Below, piece by piece: positions 1-7,983 of a stretch of 31,779 nt of DNA; position 1 is the first letter of the stretch; each line of letters opens with the position of its first letter. Under the pieces are notes generated by a model that saw only the letters and a program-made list of their open reading frames with translations, ran no database searches and was not told the DNA's origin. The translations under genes were made by a program, and so were the position numbers. Source of the stretch: Thermodesulfobacteriales bacterium (GTDB lineage: Bacteria; Desulfobacterota_D; UBA1144; Nemesobacterales; UBA2774); NCBI GenBank assembly GCA_004525335.1, contig SPCL01000004.1, positions 1 through 31,779 on the forward strand, in the 5' to 3' direction.

Positions 1-120
1 AAGATCAGAGTATGGAATACTTACTACAACAATCTAGAGCATTGCGGTTTAAGCGGTAAAACTCCGAACGAGTTTCTGGCTGATTACAAGTTAATTAAAC
101 CGCCAAATGTCCTTGCCTAA
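1..120 (+). pseudogene. C-terminal end of an IS transposase (integrase core), cut by the window edge
   Basis: Frame 1 is open from the first base to a TAA at 118-120 and encodes 39 residues containing WNTYYNNLEHCGLSGKTPNE followed by FLADYKLIKPPNVLA. A 'YN..R/E-H..L.GKTP-E' segment followed by a short basic tail is the usual end of DDE integrase-core transposases of the IS481/IS3 type. Only this tail is present, so I cannot tell whether the element is complete or a remnant beyond the edge. No terminal inverted repeat could be identified between the stop and the next gene. The family assignment is from motif memory only. Confidence 0.6.
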
Positions 121-146
121 AACAACTAGTTTAACTTCAAGCTGTA

Positions 147-464
147 TCAAGGTGAATCTCCAACACTTAGGTTTATTCGATCCGCAGTTTTTTTTGCGTC
201 TATCATAGCAAAAACAATAAGTATAAGTCCTGCAATGGCATAACCGAGCAACATTAAAAGAGATGGGATATCATCCAAATCCCCACTGGCCTCTATGAAA
301 CGTGCCACGGGCTCCCTTGCTAATATAGTTATCCCAACATTTAGACCTATCAATATCAACCCTTTCAAAAACTGGTTGTTATAAATCTGCCCTAGTCCGG
401 GCAATATTCCAGATAGTATAAGAGCAACCATTGGATTCTTTCTTTTCTTCTTATCGTTACTCAT
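147..464 (-). CDS. Small multi-pass membrane protein, TM2/DUF5683-like
   Basis: 105-residue protein with a very basic N-terminus (residues 5-10, KKKRKN), a hydrophobic segment with the signature LSGILPGLGQIYNNQFLKG (about 17-35), a second hydrophobic stretch to about 49, a polar loop (50-67) and a final hydrophobic helix (about 68-88). The 'PG.GQ-Y-N-Q..KG' turn between hydrophobic segments is typical of small TM2-like inner-membrane proteins of unknown function. It lies 104 bp after trpC on the same strand, so it may be the last gene of that operon or have its own promoter. No clear Shine-Dalgarno sequence precedes the ATG. Function not known. Confidence 0.7.
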   Translation of the reverse strand: MSNDKKKRKNPMVALILSGILPGLGQIYNNQFLKGLILIGLNVGITILAREPVARFIEASGDLDDIPSLLMLLGYAIAGLILIVFAMIDAKKTADRINLSVGDSP

Positions 465-568
465 AATATCTATCAGATTATAGCCAAAACTTTGAGGGGA
501 TACTTGTAAATAAAATTACAAATTGAGAAATTTCAAATTCTAGTCTCTGATGATTATTAGAACTCAAA

Positions 569-1363
569 TCAAGAATTATTATAATTACTGGACTCGATAA
601 GCTCTTTTAATTTCTGCCCGGGATCAGGAGCTTTCATAAACGTCTCACCTATTAAAAAAACGTGTACTCCTTCGCCCCTTAATCTATCTATATCTTCTAT
701 TGAACCTATCCCGCTTTCGGCAATAACGATTTTATCCCCCGGCACCTTTTTGGAAAGATTAATTGATACATTGAGATCGACATTAAAAGTTCTTAAGTCT
801 CTATTATTAATACCTATTATTCTGGCATCAGCCTCTAGCGTCCTATCTAATTCGTTCTCATCGTGCACTTCAACAATAGCATTCATTTGAAGTGAGTGAG
901 TGAGCTCTAATAGTTCGGATAAAGAGGTTTGATCAAGTGCGGCTACTATAAGCAGGATCGCGTCAGCTCCGAAAAGCCTGGCTTCATAAACCTGATACGG
1001 ATCAACAATAAAGTCTTTTCTTAGAAGGGGAGTATCAACCTCTGCTCTTATGTTTTTAAGAAATGAAAGACTACCTCTAAAATATTTCTCATCGGTCAGA
1101 ACCGATATGGCCGACGCACCGCCGCGGCTATAACTCTTGGCTATTTGAACAGGGTCAAAGTCTTCTCTAAAAACACCTTTTGAAGGGGAGGCGTGTTTAA
1201 CCTCAGAGATTATTTTCAGCTCGCCTTTTGGATTAATTGCATCAAAGAAATTTCTTGAAGGAAGGGCATCTTTAATTTGCTCTTGTATTTGTTCTAAGGG
1301 TAGAGAGGTTTTTGAAATCTCTACTTCAGAAGTCTTATTTTGAATTATTTCATCAAGAATCAT
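569..1363 (-). CDS. trpC: Indole-3-glycerol phosphate synthase
   Basis: Converts carboxyphenylamino-deoxyribulose 5-phosphate to indole-3-glycerol phosphate in tryptophan synthesis. The 264 residues match the usual length of a single-domain TrpC TIM barrel, without a fused TrpF. Recognisable motifs are ISEVKHASPSKG (about residues 52-63, with the conserved catalytic-region Lys), RKDFIVDPYQVYEARLFGAD, the IIGINNRDLRTFNVDL strand-loop and the phosphate-binding ESGIGS near residue 217. It starts 24 bp after the trpD stop and is probably co-transcribed with it. No other trp genes are in the window, so trpDC is split from the rest of the pathway and travels with riboflavin genes here. Confidence 0.96.
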   Translation of the reverse strand: MILDEIIQNKTSEVEISKTSLPLEQIQEQIKDALPSRNFFDAINPKGELKIISEVKHASPSKGVFREDFDPVQIAKSYSRGGASAISVLTDEKYFRGSLSFLKNIRAEVDTPLLRKDFIVDPYQVYEARLFGADAILLIVAALDQTSLSELLELTHSLQMNAIVEVHDENELDRTLEADARIIGINNRDLRTFNVDLNVSINLSKKVPGDKIVIAESGIGSIEDIDRLRGEGVHVFLIGETFMKAPDPGQKLKELIESSNYNNS

Positions 1364-1387
1364 TAATATTGTTACCTGACAAAGTAT

Positions 1388-2407
1388 TTATTGTTTCTTT
1401 GTGAATTCTATAAACTGATTTAACTTAGCAAGCGCTTTACCCGAATCCAAAGACTCTACCGCCCTATCAAATGCTTGACTAAAGTCGGATTCTCCATCGG
1501 ATACATAGATAGCTGCTGCGGCATTAAGAAGTGCAATGTCTCTCCTCGCTTCTTTTTCCTCGCCATTAAATATAGATAATATTATTTGAGCATTTTCTTG
1601 AGAAGTTTGACCACCTTTTAATTCTTCCAATTTTCTCTTCTTTAATCCTAGCTCTGAAGGGTCAAATTGATACTTCTTCACCATACCGTCTCTTAGTTCT
1701 GCAACAACAGTCTTTCCCGTTACAGTAAATTCATCCATTGCATCGGAGCCGTGAACAACCATAGCATTTGTATGCCCAAGATTTCTTAAAACTTTGATTA
1801 TCGGATCCAATAAAGATTCGGAGTATACACCTATCACCTGATGTTTTACCCCGGCGGGATTAGAAATGGGGCCTAATATATTAAAAATAGTTCTGATGCC
1901 GATCTCTTTTCTTGGTACGGCAACATTTTTCATTGCAGGGTGGTAAAGTGGGGCGAAGAGAAACACTATTCCGGTTTCCCTCAAACATCTCTGTGCATGC
2001 TCAAGTGAGTAGTCGATATTGGCTCCCAATGCCTCAAGCACATCTGCGCTACCAACCGGGCTTGAAACAGAACGGTTACCGTGCTTTGCTACTGAAACTC
2101 CAGCTCCTGCTACTATGAACGACGCTGCTGTGGAAACATTGAAAGTTCCGTGATGATCCCCCCCAGTGCCGCATAAATCTACTACCACCTCATCTGATAT
2201 TTGTATTCTATTTGCTTTATCGAGCATTACCTTGGCAGCACCCGTAATTTCAGAAACCGCCTCGCCCTTCATCCTGAGCGCAGTTAAGAATGATGCTATT
2301 TGACTAGGCGTAGCCCCGCCATCCATTATTTGCTCAATAATTTCAGCCATTTCATCTTCTTCAAGATCTATACGTTCAACTAACTTGTTAATGGCCTCAT
2401 TAATCAT
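1388..2407 (-). CDS. trpD: Anthranilate phosphoribosyltransferase
   Basis: Transfers phosphoribosyl from PRPP to anthranilate, the second dedicated step of tryptophan synthesis. The 339 residues are the normal length for a stand-alone TrpD without a glutamine amidotransferase fusion. The PRPP-binding signature DLCGTGGDHHGTFNVSTAAS, the KHGNRSVSSPVGSADVLEALG segment and the RTIFNILGPISNPA motif are intact. Its ATG lies 1 bp after the nusB stop, so translation is probably coupled; a GGGG-containing ribosome-binding site lies within the end of nusB. The distal partner trpC follows after 24 bp. Confidence 0.97.
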   Translation of the reverse strand: MINEAINKLVERIDLEEDEMAEIIEQIMDGGATPSQIASFLTALRMKGEAVSEITGAAKVMLDKANRIQISDEVVVDLCGTGGDHHGTFNVSTAASFIVAGAGVSVAKHGNRSVSSPVGSADVLEALGANIDYSLEHAQRCLRETGIVFLFAPLYHPAMKNVAVPRKEIGIRTIFNILGPISNPAGVKHQVIGVYSESLLDPIIKVLRNLGHTNAMVVHGSDAMDEFTVTGKTVVAELRDGMVKKYQFDPSELGLKKRKLEELKGGQTSQENAQIILSIFNGEEKEARRDIALLNAAAAIYVSDGESDFSQAFDRAVESLDSGKALAKLNQFIEFTKKQ

Positions 2408-2408
2408 C

Positions 2409-2849
2409 TTAGAAATCCCCTTTCTCTTTTGCTTCTCTTATCTTATCCAGTATCCCATTTATAAAAGAACCTGATTCTTCAGTACCAAATCTCTTGCCAA
2501 GCTCAATGGCCTCATTTATCGTAACAGGTGGCGGTATGTTGCTCAAGTATAGTAGTTCGTAGATTGCAATCCTTAATATGTTTCTATCAATTGTGGACAT
2601 TCTCTTTAGACGCCAGTTATCAGAATAACTGGTTAGTATCTTGTCAATACTAGGCAAGTTGGAGCATGATCCTCTTACAAGAATCGAAGAAAATTCTTTG
2701 GTATCATCATCTGAAGGAATATCATTTCCATCCCAAAAAAGAGATAACAACTCCTCTACATCTTCTGAATCAGAGGAAGACTCTTTTAATGAATCGAATT
2801 GATATAAAAACTGGAGCGCAAGCTCCCTAGCCTGTCTCCGTGTACCCAT
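2409..2849 (-). CDS. nusB: Transcription antitermination factor NusB
   Basis: 146-residue all-helical RNA-binding protein that joins NusE (S10) at boxA RNA to support antitermination, mainly of rRNA transcription. The N-terminus (RRQARELALQFLYQFD) and the C-terminal INEAIELGKRFGTEESGSFINGILDKI segment, read in pieces, are diagnostic. An acidic, serine-rich insert near residues 20-50 is longer than in the E. coli protein. It lies 11 bp after ribH and 1 bp before trpD. The ribH-nusB pair is a common bacterial arrangement. No strong Shine-Dalgarno sequence precedes the ATG, which suggests translational coupling to ribH. Confidence 0.95.
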   Translation of the reverse strand: MGTRRQARELALQFLYQFDSLKESSSDSEDVEELLSLFWDGNDIPSDDDTKEFSSILVRGSCSNLPSIDKILTSYSDNWRLKRMSTIDRNILRIAIYELLYLSNIPPPVTINEAIELGKRFGTEESGSFINGILDKIREAKEKGDF

Positions 2850-2860
2850 ATAGTAGGATT

Positions 2861-3337
2861 TTACCTTTTTCTGGAAAGAGTTTTGGCAAGATTAGACATC
2901 TCAATTGCGGAGAATGCAGCGTCTCCGCCTCTGTTTCCGGCTTTAGAGCCTGCTCTCTCTATCGCCTGCTCGAGTGTTTCAGTCGTTATAACACCTGAGG
3001 AAACCGGTATATTGTGATCGAGCCCAATAGTAGCAAGCTGGCTCGTAACAGTTGAAGCTAAAAAATCAAAATGCGAAGTTTGGCCTCTGATAATCGCACC
3101 GAGTGCTATTATAGCATCGTATTTTTTTAATTCGGCTGCTTTCTTTACTGCAAATAATATTTCATAAGACCCGGGAACTTTAATTACATCGATATCTTTA
3201 TCAGAAGCATTATGTCTGTTAAGGACATCAATAGCTCCACTCATAAGTCTCTCAGTTATAAAATCGTTAAATCTGCTCACAACAATTGCAAATTTAAGCC
3301 CTTTCGCATCTAGCTTACCTTCGTATATCTGAGGCAT
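2861..3337 (-). CDS. ribH: 6,7-dimethyl-8-ribityllumazine synthase (riboflavin synthase beta chain)
   Basis: Condenses 3,4-dihydroxy-2-butanone 4-phosphate with the ribityl-aminouracil to give lumazine, the riboflavin precursor. I place the start at the ATG at 3337: GGGAGG lies 5 bases upstream, whereas a further-upstream start at 3358 would overlap ribBA and add seven residues (MTRREVF) without a ribosome-binding site. The resulting 158 residues fit the family. Motifs seen are IVVSRFNDFI near the N-terminus, VPGSYEILFAVKKAA, and ALGAIIRGQTSHFDFLAS with the catalytic-region His. It begins 13 bp after the ribBA stop, in the same operon as its substrate-producing enzyme. Confidence 0.95.
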   Translation of the reverse strand: MPQIYEGKLDAKGLKFAIVVSRFNDFITERLMSGAIDVLNRHNASDKDIDVIKVPGSYEILFAVKKAAELKKYDAIIALGAIIRGQTSHFDFLASTVTSQLATIGLDHNIPVSSGVITTETLEQAIERAGSKAGNRGGDAAFSAIEMSNLAKTLSRKR

Positions 3338-3350
3338 AAAAACCTCCCTT

Positions 3351-4562
3351 CTAGTCAACCATCGACAAAAGGTGACCGAGTTTGTCTTTTTTAACTTTTA
3401 AATACTTTGAATTTGTACCGTTTGGTGGAATCTCAATAGGAACCCTTTCTACTATTTGGAGCCCGAAGCCCTCAAGTCCCTTTATTTTCTTTGGATTATT
3501 GGTAAGAAGCCTCATATTCCTGACGCCTAAATCACTAAGGATCTGAGCACCAATGCCATAATCCCTAAGATCAGGTTTAAATCCAAGCTTTTCATTTGCT
3601 TCAACTGTATCAAATCCATCATCCTGAAGTGCATAGGCTTTAATCTTATTTACAAGACCAATCCCTCGCCCCTCTTGCCTCATATAGAGAATAACCCCTG
3701 CCCCTTCTTCTTCGATGATCTTCATAGCCTGCTTTACCTGAGGACCACAGTCGCATCTGAGTGATCCGAAGACGTCGCTAGTAAGACACTCTGAATGAAC
3801 TCTTACTAGAACATTATCTTTAGAGGTTATATCTCCCTTTACAAACGCCACGTGATGCTGAGGATCGATATCACTTTCATAAACAATTGTCTGAAATTCC
3901 CCATATTCTGTAGGAATAACAGCTGAAGCAGCCCTTCTAACAAGGCTTTCAGCTCTTAGTCTATAGCTAATTAAATCCGCTATAGATGCAATCTTTATAT
4001 CATGAGTAATCGCAAATTTTTCTAAATCAGGAAGCCTTGCCATATCTCCTTCGTCATTCATTATCTCGCAAATCACCGCGGAAGGCATTAGACCGGCAAG
4101 CCGTGCAATATCGACAGAACCTTCGGTATGTCCTGCTCTAACCAAAACTCCACCAGGCCTTGAAATCAATGGAAATACATGCCCGGGACGTATGAAGTCT
4201 TCAGGTTTCGCATCCGGAGATATTGCCAAGTTAATAGTGGATGCTCGGTCAAAGGCTGATATACCAGTAGTAACTCCTCCCTGAACCGCGTCTATAGATA
4301 TTGTAAAGGCAGTATGTTGGGGGACAGAATTATATTCGGGTTTAATGGGCTGAAGTCCAATTCGGTCTGCATTTTCTTTTGTTAAAGCCAAACATACCAA
4401 ACCTCTGCCATGTGTGGCCATAAAATTTATGGTCTCAGCGTTAGCAAATTCACCGGCAACAATTAAATCACCTTCGTTTTCTCTATCCTTATCATCGACA
4501 AGGATTACCATTTTACCTTGTTGTATTTCGGAAATGGCTTCTTCAATAGTACAAATGGGCAT
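3351..4562 (-). CDS. ribBA: Bifunctional DHBP synthase / GTP cyclohydrolase II
   Basis: Supplies both branches of riboflavin synthesis. The N-terminal half (about 1-200) is 3,4-dihydroxy-2-butanone 4-phosphate synthase, with the acidic metal-binding loop DDKDRENEGD and the MATHGRGLVC segment. The C-terminal half (about 205-400) is GTP cyclohydrolase II, with the zinc cysteines in SECLTSDVFGSLRCDCGPQ, then YMRQEGRGIGLVNKIKAYALQ and the RLLTNNPKKIKGLEGFG motif. The 403 residues are the standard fused length and both active sites look intact. It is first in the ribBA-ribH-nusB-trpD-trpC run. An AAGGGGTG ribosome-binding site and a sigma70-like promoter lie upstream. I see no FMN riboswitch in the leader of about 80 nt. 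Confidence 0.97.
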   Translation of the reverse strand: MPICTIEEAISEIQQGKMVILVDDKDRENEGDLIVAGEFANAETINFMATHGRGLVCLALTKENADRIGLQPIKPEYNSVPQHTAFTISIDAVQGGVTTGISAFDRASTINLAISPDAKPEDFIRPGHVFPLISRPGGVLVRAGHTEGSVDIARLAGLMPSAVICEIMNDEGDMARLPDLEKFAITHDIKIASIADLISYRLRAESLVRRAASAVIPTEYGEFQTIVYESDIDPQHHVAFVKGDITSKDNVLVRVHSECLTSDVFGSLRCDCGPQVKQAMKIIEEEGAGVILYMRQEGRGIGLVNKIKAYALQDDGFDTVEANEKLGFKPDLRDYGIGAQILSDLGVRNMRLLTNNPKKIKGLEGFGLQIVERVPIEIPPNGTNSKYLKVKKDKLGHLLSMVD

Positions 4563-4649
4563 TACACTTTTTCACCCCTTAAATTATTTCCCCAGATATA
4601 AATATCCCGGATTATTAATAGCCCCTTAAAATGGGGTTATCCGACGTAG

Positions 4650-4677
4650 AATATAAGCCACGCACTAATTTTGTCAA
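4650..4677 (-). promoter_or_regulatory. Sigma70-like promoter of the ribBA operon
   Basis: On the minus strand TTGACA (4677-4672) is followed after 16 bases by TATATT (4655-4650), a near-consensus pair. Predicted initiation near 4643 gives a leader of about 80 nt before the ribBA ATG. The leader contains a small CCCC...GGGG inverted repeat (around 4622-4636) and no recognisable FMN riboswitch. Seen in sequence; use as a promoter is inferred. Confidence 0.65.
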
Positions 4678-4815
4678 ATAAAGGAAAGGTTTCTTTGTTG
4701 GTTTAAAAAATGCCTACAATAATCAAATTTATACTGCTCCCCATCAAGAATCTGCAGAAACAAGCTTTTTAAACTCAGCTCCTCATAAATTCCCCTGATT
4801 ATATCTAAATCGATT

Positions 4816-4862
4816 CTTGCTTTTATTTGCATAAGATAATATAGTGAGGGAACAGTTGCAAG
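4816..4862 (+). repeat. 47-bp repeat, copy A, containing a promoter-like sequence
   Basis: Matches 6682-6728 at 45 of 47 positions in the same orientation. It begins CTTGC and ends GCAAG, a 5-bp terminal inverted repeat. Inside, TTGCTT (4817-4822), a 17-base spacer and TATAGT (4840-4845) form a sigma70-like promoter reading toward the carboxypeptidase gene at 4939. The rest of the 4563-4938 intergenic stretch holds the ribBA leader and promoter on the minus strand. A 77-codon minus-strand frame there crosses this repeat and is probably spurious. Confidence 0.7.
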
Positions 4863-4938
4863 CTTATTTGACAATAAACTTGTAAACCTAACCTCCAAGG
4901 TACTCATAAAAAAGTCTCTGGGGAACGGGAGTATTAAA

Positions 4939-6567
4939 ATGAGAATAAAATTACCCAGGACGGCGGTAGTAATATTACTACTGGCAGCTTCGTTTCTTTC
5001 CTATGGAGGCTGTAATAATAACAGTTCCGATGGACAACCCATTCCTGAAGAAATAAGAGCTATCTTTGATAAAGATTTATATGATGGGGCAATCTGGGCT
5101 CTTCGTGTTGTTGACCTAGAATCAGGCGAGCTTATTTATAATTTGAGATACGATGACAATCTTTTTATTGGTTCTGTTAGAAAAGTTTTTACAATTGGTG
5201 AAGCACTTGAAGCACTCGGTCCGGACTTTAGGTTCCACACACCTATTCACCGACAGGGATCTGTTAATGGTGAAGGGGTACTCGAGGGCGATCTCATACT
5301 TGTGGCGACTGGAGATTTCACTATGGGAGGACGTAGAAATCCCAATGAAACGATGGCCATAACTAACTTTGATCATAATGAAGCCGACACAGCCGGAAAC
5401 GCTGTACTTACAGCACCCGACCCCCTTTGGGGTTATGACTCTCTGGCGGAGCAAATTGCAAAATCAGGAATAACTAAGATAACAGGAGAAATTATTATTG
5501 ACGACAGGCTCTTTGAACCTTTTGAGTTTCGAGGAGAGTTTGATATTAGACCCATTTTTGTAAATGATGATGTAGTTGATGTGATAATTAACTCTACAAA
5601 TCCCGGAGAATCTGCGTCGGTTGATCATAGACCAATGTCTGAGGCATTTGGTGTAGATTCCAATTTAATAACAGTTGCCTCTGGTGAAGAAACGGAGGTA
5701 GAGCTTGTTCCCGAGTTTTCGAGCTGTATTGGATTAGATAACTGTTTTGGAACAGTGACCGGAAGGCTTCCTATAGATTTTATCCCTCCTATAACTGAAG
5801 CGTTTCCTTTGATACAGACATTTAGAATAGTAAGGCCCGACAACTATGCGCGCACTGTATTAATAGAAGCTCTACAAAAAGCTGGAGTTACAGTTAATGC
5901 TAACCCAGTGGGGCAAAATCCTGTTCAATTATTACCTCCACAAAATTCTTATAGCTCTAACACTTTGCTTGCTGAACTGGTATCGCTTCCATACTCAGAA
6001 TATGCAAAACTTGTACTTAAAGTGAGCTACAACATAGGCTCAGATACGAGTCTTATGCTTTGGGGGCTTACAGAGGGAGTTGACAACATAGATGACGCTC
6101 AAATTGTCGAAAGAGAGAACCTTACACAGAATATAGGCATACCCGGCAATGAGTTTTTATTTTTTGACGGAAGCGGCGGAGGTCTCGCTACAGCAACTAA
6201 TAAAGCAATCCTCCAGATGCTTAAACACATTAGTGAGCAGAGTTTTTTCCCTGAATTTATAGATGCTTTGCCGATACTAGGCGTAGATGGGGGGCTCGTA
6301 TTTGCAACTGATTTTGAAGCGGATCCTTCACTAGCGGGAGCAAAGGGAAACGCATTTGCCAAGCTAGGCACTTTCGGCATGGCAAATGAGAACGGAATTC
6401 TTCTCAGGGGAGAGGCTTTAGGAGGATATATAGATGCCAAGAGCGGTAGAAGGCTTATGTATCATTTGGTTGTAAATGAAGTTCAATTAAGTTTTGATAT
6501 AGGAGATGCGGTAGAAGTGATTCAAGACCAGGGGACTATTACAGCAATTATCTGGCGGGATAATTAG
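4939..6567 (+). CDS. PBP4-like D-alanyl-D-alanine carboxypeptidase (peptidase S13), putative lipoprotein, altered KTG motif
   Basis: Penicillin-binding protein of the DacB type, expected to trim or cleave peptidoglycan peptides in the periplasm. A hydrophobic signal (about 7-21) is followed by SYGGC; Cys25 could be lipidated but the lipobox is weak. The SxxK motif is S79-V-R-K82, followed by the family-typical LEALGPDFRFHTPI and LEGDLILVATGDFTM. SxN is S363-Y-N365, and DGSGGG follows later. At the third motif (normally KTG) the sequence is K475-L-G-T, so the Thr/Ser is replaced by Leu. The 542 residues and large inserted domain between the first two motifs fit the family. Repeat copy A with a promoter-like sequence lies 76 bp upstream. 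The altered motif leaves catalytic activity uncertain. Confidence 0.87.
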   Translation: MRIKLPRTAVVILLLAASFLSYGGCNNNSSDGQPIPEEIRAIFDKDLYDGAIWALRVVDLESGELIYNLRYDDNLFIGSVRKVFTIGEALEALGPDFRFHTPIHRQGSVNGEGVLEGDLILVATGDFTMGGRRNPNETMAITNFDHNEADTAGNAVLTAPDPLWGYDSLAEQIAKSGITKITGEIIIDDRLFEPFEFRGEFDIRPIFVNDDVVDVIINSTNPGESASVDHRPMSEAFGVDSNLITVASGEETEVELVPEFSSCIGLDNCFGTVTGRLPIDFIPPITEAFPLIQTFRIVRPDNYARTVLIEALQKAGVTVNANPVGQNPVQLLPPQNSYSSNTLLAELVSLPYSEYAKLVLKVSYNIGSDTSLMLWGLTEGVDNIDDAQIVERENLTQNIGIPGNEFLFFDGSGGGLATATNKAILQMLKHISEQSFFPEFIDALPILGVDGGLVFATDFEADPSLAGAKGNAFAKLGTFGMANENGILLRGEALGGYIDAKSGRRLMYHLVVNEVQLSFDIGDAVEVIQDQGTITAIIWRDN

Positions 6568-6577
6568 AATCTTCCTC

Positions 6578-6599
6578 TTTTAGACTCGCTTTTCTAAAA
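6578..6599 (+). terminator. Possible weak hairpin terminator after the carboxypeptidase gene
   Basis: TTTTAGA (6578-6584) and TCTAAAA (6593-6599) form a perfect 7-bp inverted repeat with an 8-base loop, 11 bases after the stop codon. The stem is AT-rich and no long U-run follows, so termination is only a possibility. Confidence 0.25.
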
Positions 6600-6681
6600 C
6601 CTCTGACACTCTTTACTTCTTGACTAATTTGGGTAGGGCAATACACCTGTTTGTCTCATATGTAGTGAACTTACAAATATA

Positions 6682-6728
6682 CTTGCTTTTATTTGCATAA
6701 GATAATATATTGAGAGAACAGTTGCAAG
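6682..6728 (+). repeat. 47-bp repeat, copy B, containing a promoter-like sequence
   Basis: Second copy of the repeat at 4816-4862, with two substitutions, one of which lies in the -10 hexamer. TTGCTT (6683-6688), a 17-base spacer and TATATT (6706-6711) form a promoter-like pair reading toward the exported protein gene at 6899. The flanks of the two copies do not match, so this is a short dispersed element and not the edge of a longer duplication. The rest of the 6568-6898 intergenic stretch shows only minus-strand frames that run through the repeat, which I do not believe. Confidence 0.7.
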
Positions 6729-6898
6729 ACTTTTTCGATATCGGGTTCGAGGACACAAACCCAGGCAATTCAATAGAAATCCTTCCGGTGCAGCATCCCG
6801 GAATACATAACGACGAACTGCCACTGAGTTTTAATGTAATTAACTTTCCCCTCAGCTCCAACTAAAGTAGTGATGTCTCTATAAATGAGGATAGGTAG

Positions 6899-7789
6899 AT
6901 GCCTAACAAGTTTTTCTATATGAAATTTATGCGATTTGTGTATCTCATAATACTTGCAGCTACATTTTTAGTTATTCAGGTCAATTCAGCAAAAGCACAG
7001 GTTAAAACGGATATTCGCGTCAATTTCGCTTACGCTTTTCAGCTGGGTTTTGGCTCTTATGATATTGGCGGGCTTGATGTAAAGGTATTTAAGCTACCAC
7101 TTTCTTATACTTTTGATCTTCCACAATACGAAAAGCTTAAAATAAAGATAGACTCCCCTTTATTTTATGGCAGATTTCGCTTCAAGGGCACTCTACCAGA
7201 TGGTACCAGGCTTACAGCGGATCAGGATATAATAGCTTATATTCCCGGTGTTGAACTTCAATATGAAGTACTTGATAACTGGTATTTAAAACCTTTTGGT
7301 AATTTAGGTATTGCTTGGAGTATTTCTGAGAAAGCGAGACCGGCAAATCTTAATATTGATAGTTCAACAATTTATATATATACAGTTGGGTTGAGAAGTC
7401 TATACGAGATATTCTGGGAGAGATTTAAATTTAGTATTGGTAATGCGATTCTGTGGGCCGGTAATACAACCTTTGTAGATGGGGCACCTGATGAGTCATA
7501 CGGCATACTGGAGAATGGACTTGAAGTTCTTCATCCTCTTGGTTTTAGGATAAAGGGATACGAGCCGGATATGAGCGCGTTTTTTATTTATTACCGCTAT
7601 TTACCGAATGCAGAGTTTTCTAGGTTTCTAGAAAGCCCTTTAAAAGTAGAAAATCAGTATGAGATATCAGGCACTATAGGATCTGCAACACCACTTAAAT
7701 TATGGGTAATCAACAATCCCCGAATTGGCATTGGCTATAGATTTGGAGACCTTAACGTATTTACAGTAAATTTTGGATTCCCTTTTTAA
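6899..7789 (+). CDS. Exported beta-rich protein, probable outer-membrane beta-barrel
   Basis: 296 residues with a signal peptide (hydrophobic core about 12-26) ending near NSAKAQ (about 29-34). The mature part is rich in alternating hydrophobic/polar strands and aromatic residues (for example WYLKPFGNLGIAWS, GIGYRFGDLNVFTVNFGFPF). It ends in a C-terminal Phe, which is characteristic of outer-membrane barrels. No named family is recognised. GAGG lies 8 bases before the chosen ATG; a Met eight codons in is an alternative start. It is preceded by repeat copy B at 171 bp, the same element found before the PBP4-like gene, which suggests shared expression of the two envelope genes. Function unknown. 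Confidence 0.75.
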   Translation: MPNKFFYMKFMRFVYLIILAATFLVIQVNSAKAQVKTDIRVNFAYAFQLGFGSYDIGGLDVKVFKLPLSYTFDLPQYEKLKIKIDSPLFYGRFRFKGTLPDGTRLTADQDIIAYIPGVELQYEVLDNWYLKPFGNLGIAWSISEKARPANLNIDSSTIYIYTVGLRSLYEIFWERFKFSIGNAILWAGNTTFVDGAPDESYGILENGLEVLHPLGFRIKGYEPDMSAFFIYYRYLPNAEFSRFLESPLKVENQYEISGTIGSATPLKLWVINNPRIGIGYRFGDLNVFTVNFGFPF

Positions 7790-7983
7790 GAATTTCTCAA
7801 ACTGATTTGCCCCCCTATAATAAGTCCATAAGTTAAGATAGCTTTTTGGAATTTAACCCTATTTATAATAAGTCATTAAAATCGGCACCAAGCTTTTGTA
7901 TTGTTCCTAATTCCAACTTAAACCTAGCTTAACAAAAAGGGATGCAGTACAAAATTAACAATAAACTTAAGCATAACTTTAAT

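Noticed and set aside
4563..4643. FMN riboswitch before ribBA
   Set aside because: The leader is only about 80 nt and lacks the conserved RFN helices; only a small CCCC/GGGG inverted repeat is seen.
4674..4907. A 77-codon minus-strand frame upstream of ribBA
   Set aside because: It runs across repeat copy A and the -35 of the ribBA promoter, has no ribosome-binding site, and its only similarity (LATV.S.YYLMQIKA) to the frame at 6624-6824 comes from the 47-bp repeat.
6613..6861. Minus-strand frames before the exported protein gene
   Set aside because: Two overlapping frames cover repeat copy B with no family resemblance and no translation signals.
7816..7874. TATAATAAGTC occurring twice 48 bp apart between the exported protein gene and apbE
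   Set aside because: Eleven AT-rich bases repeated once are expected by chance in this composition.
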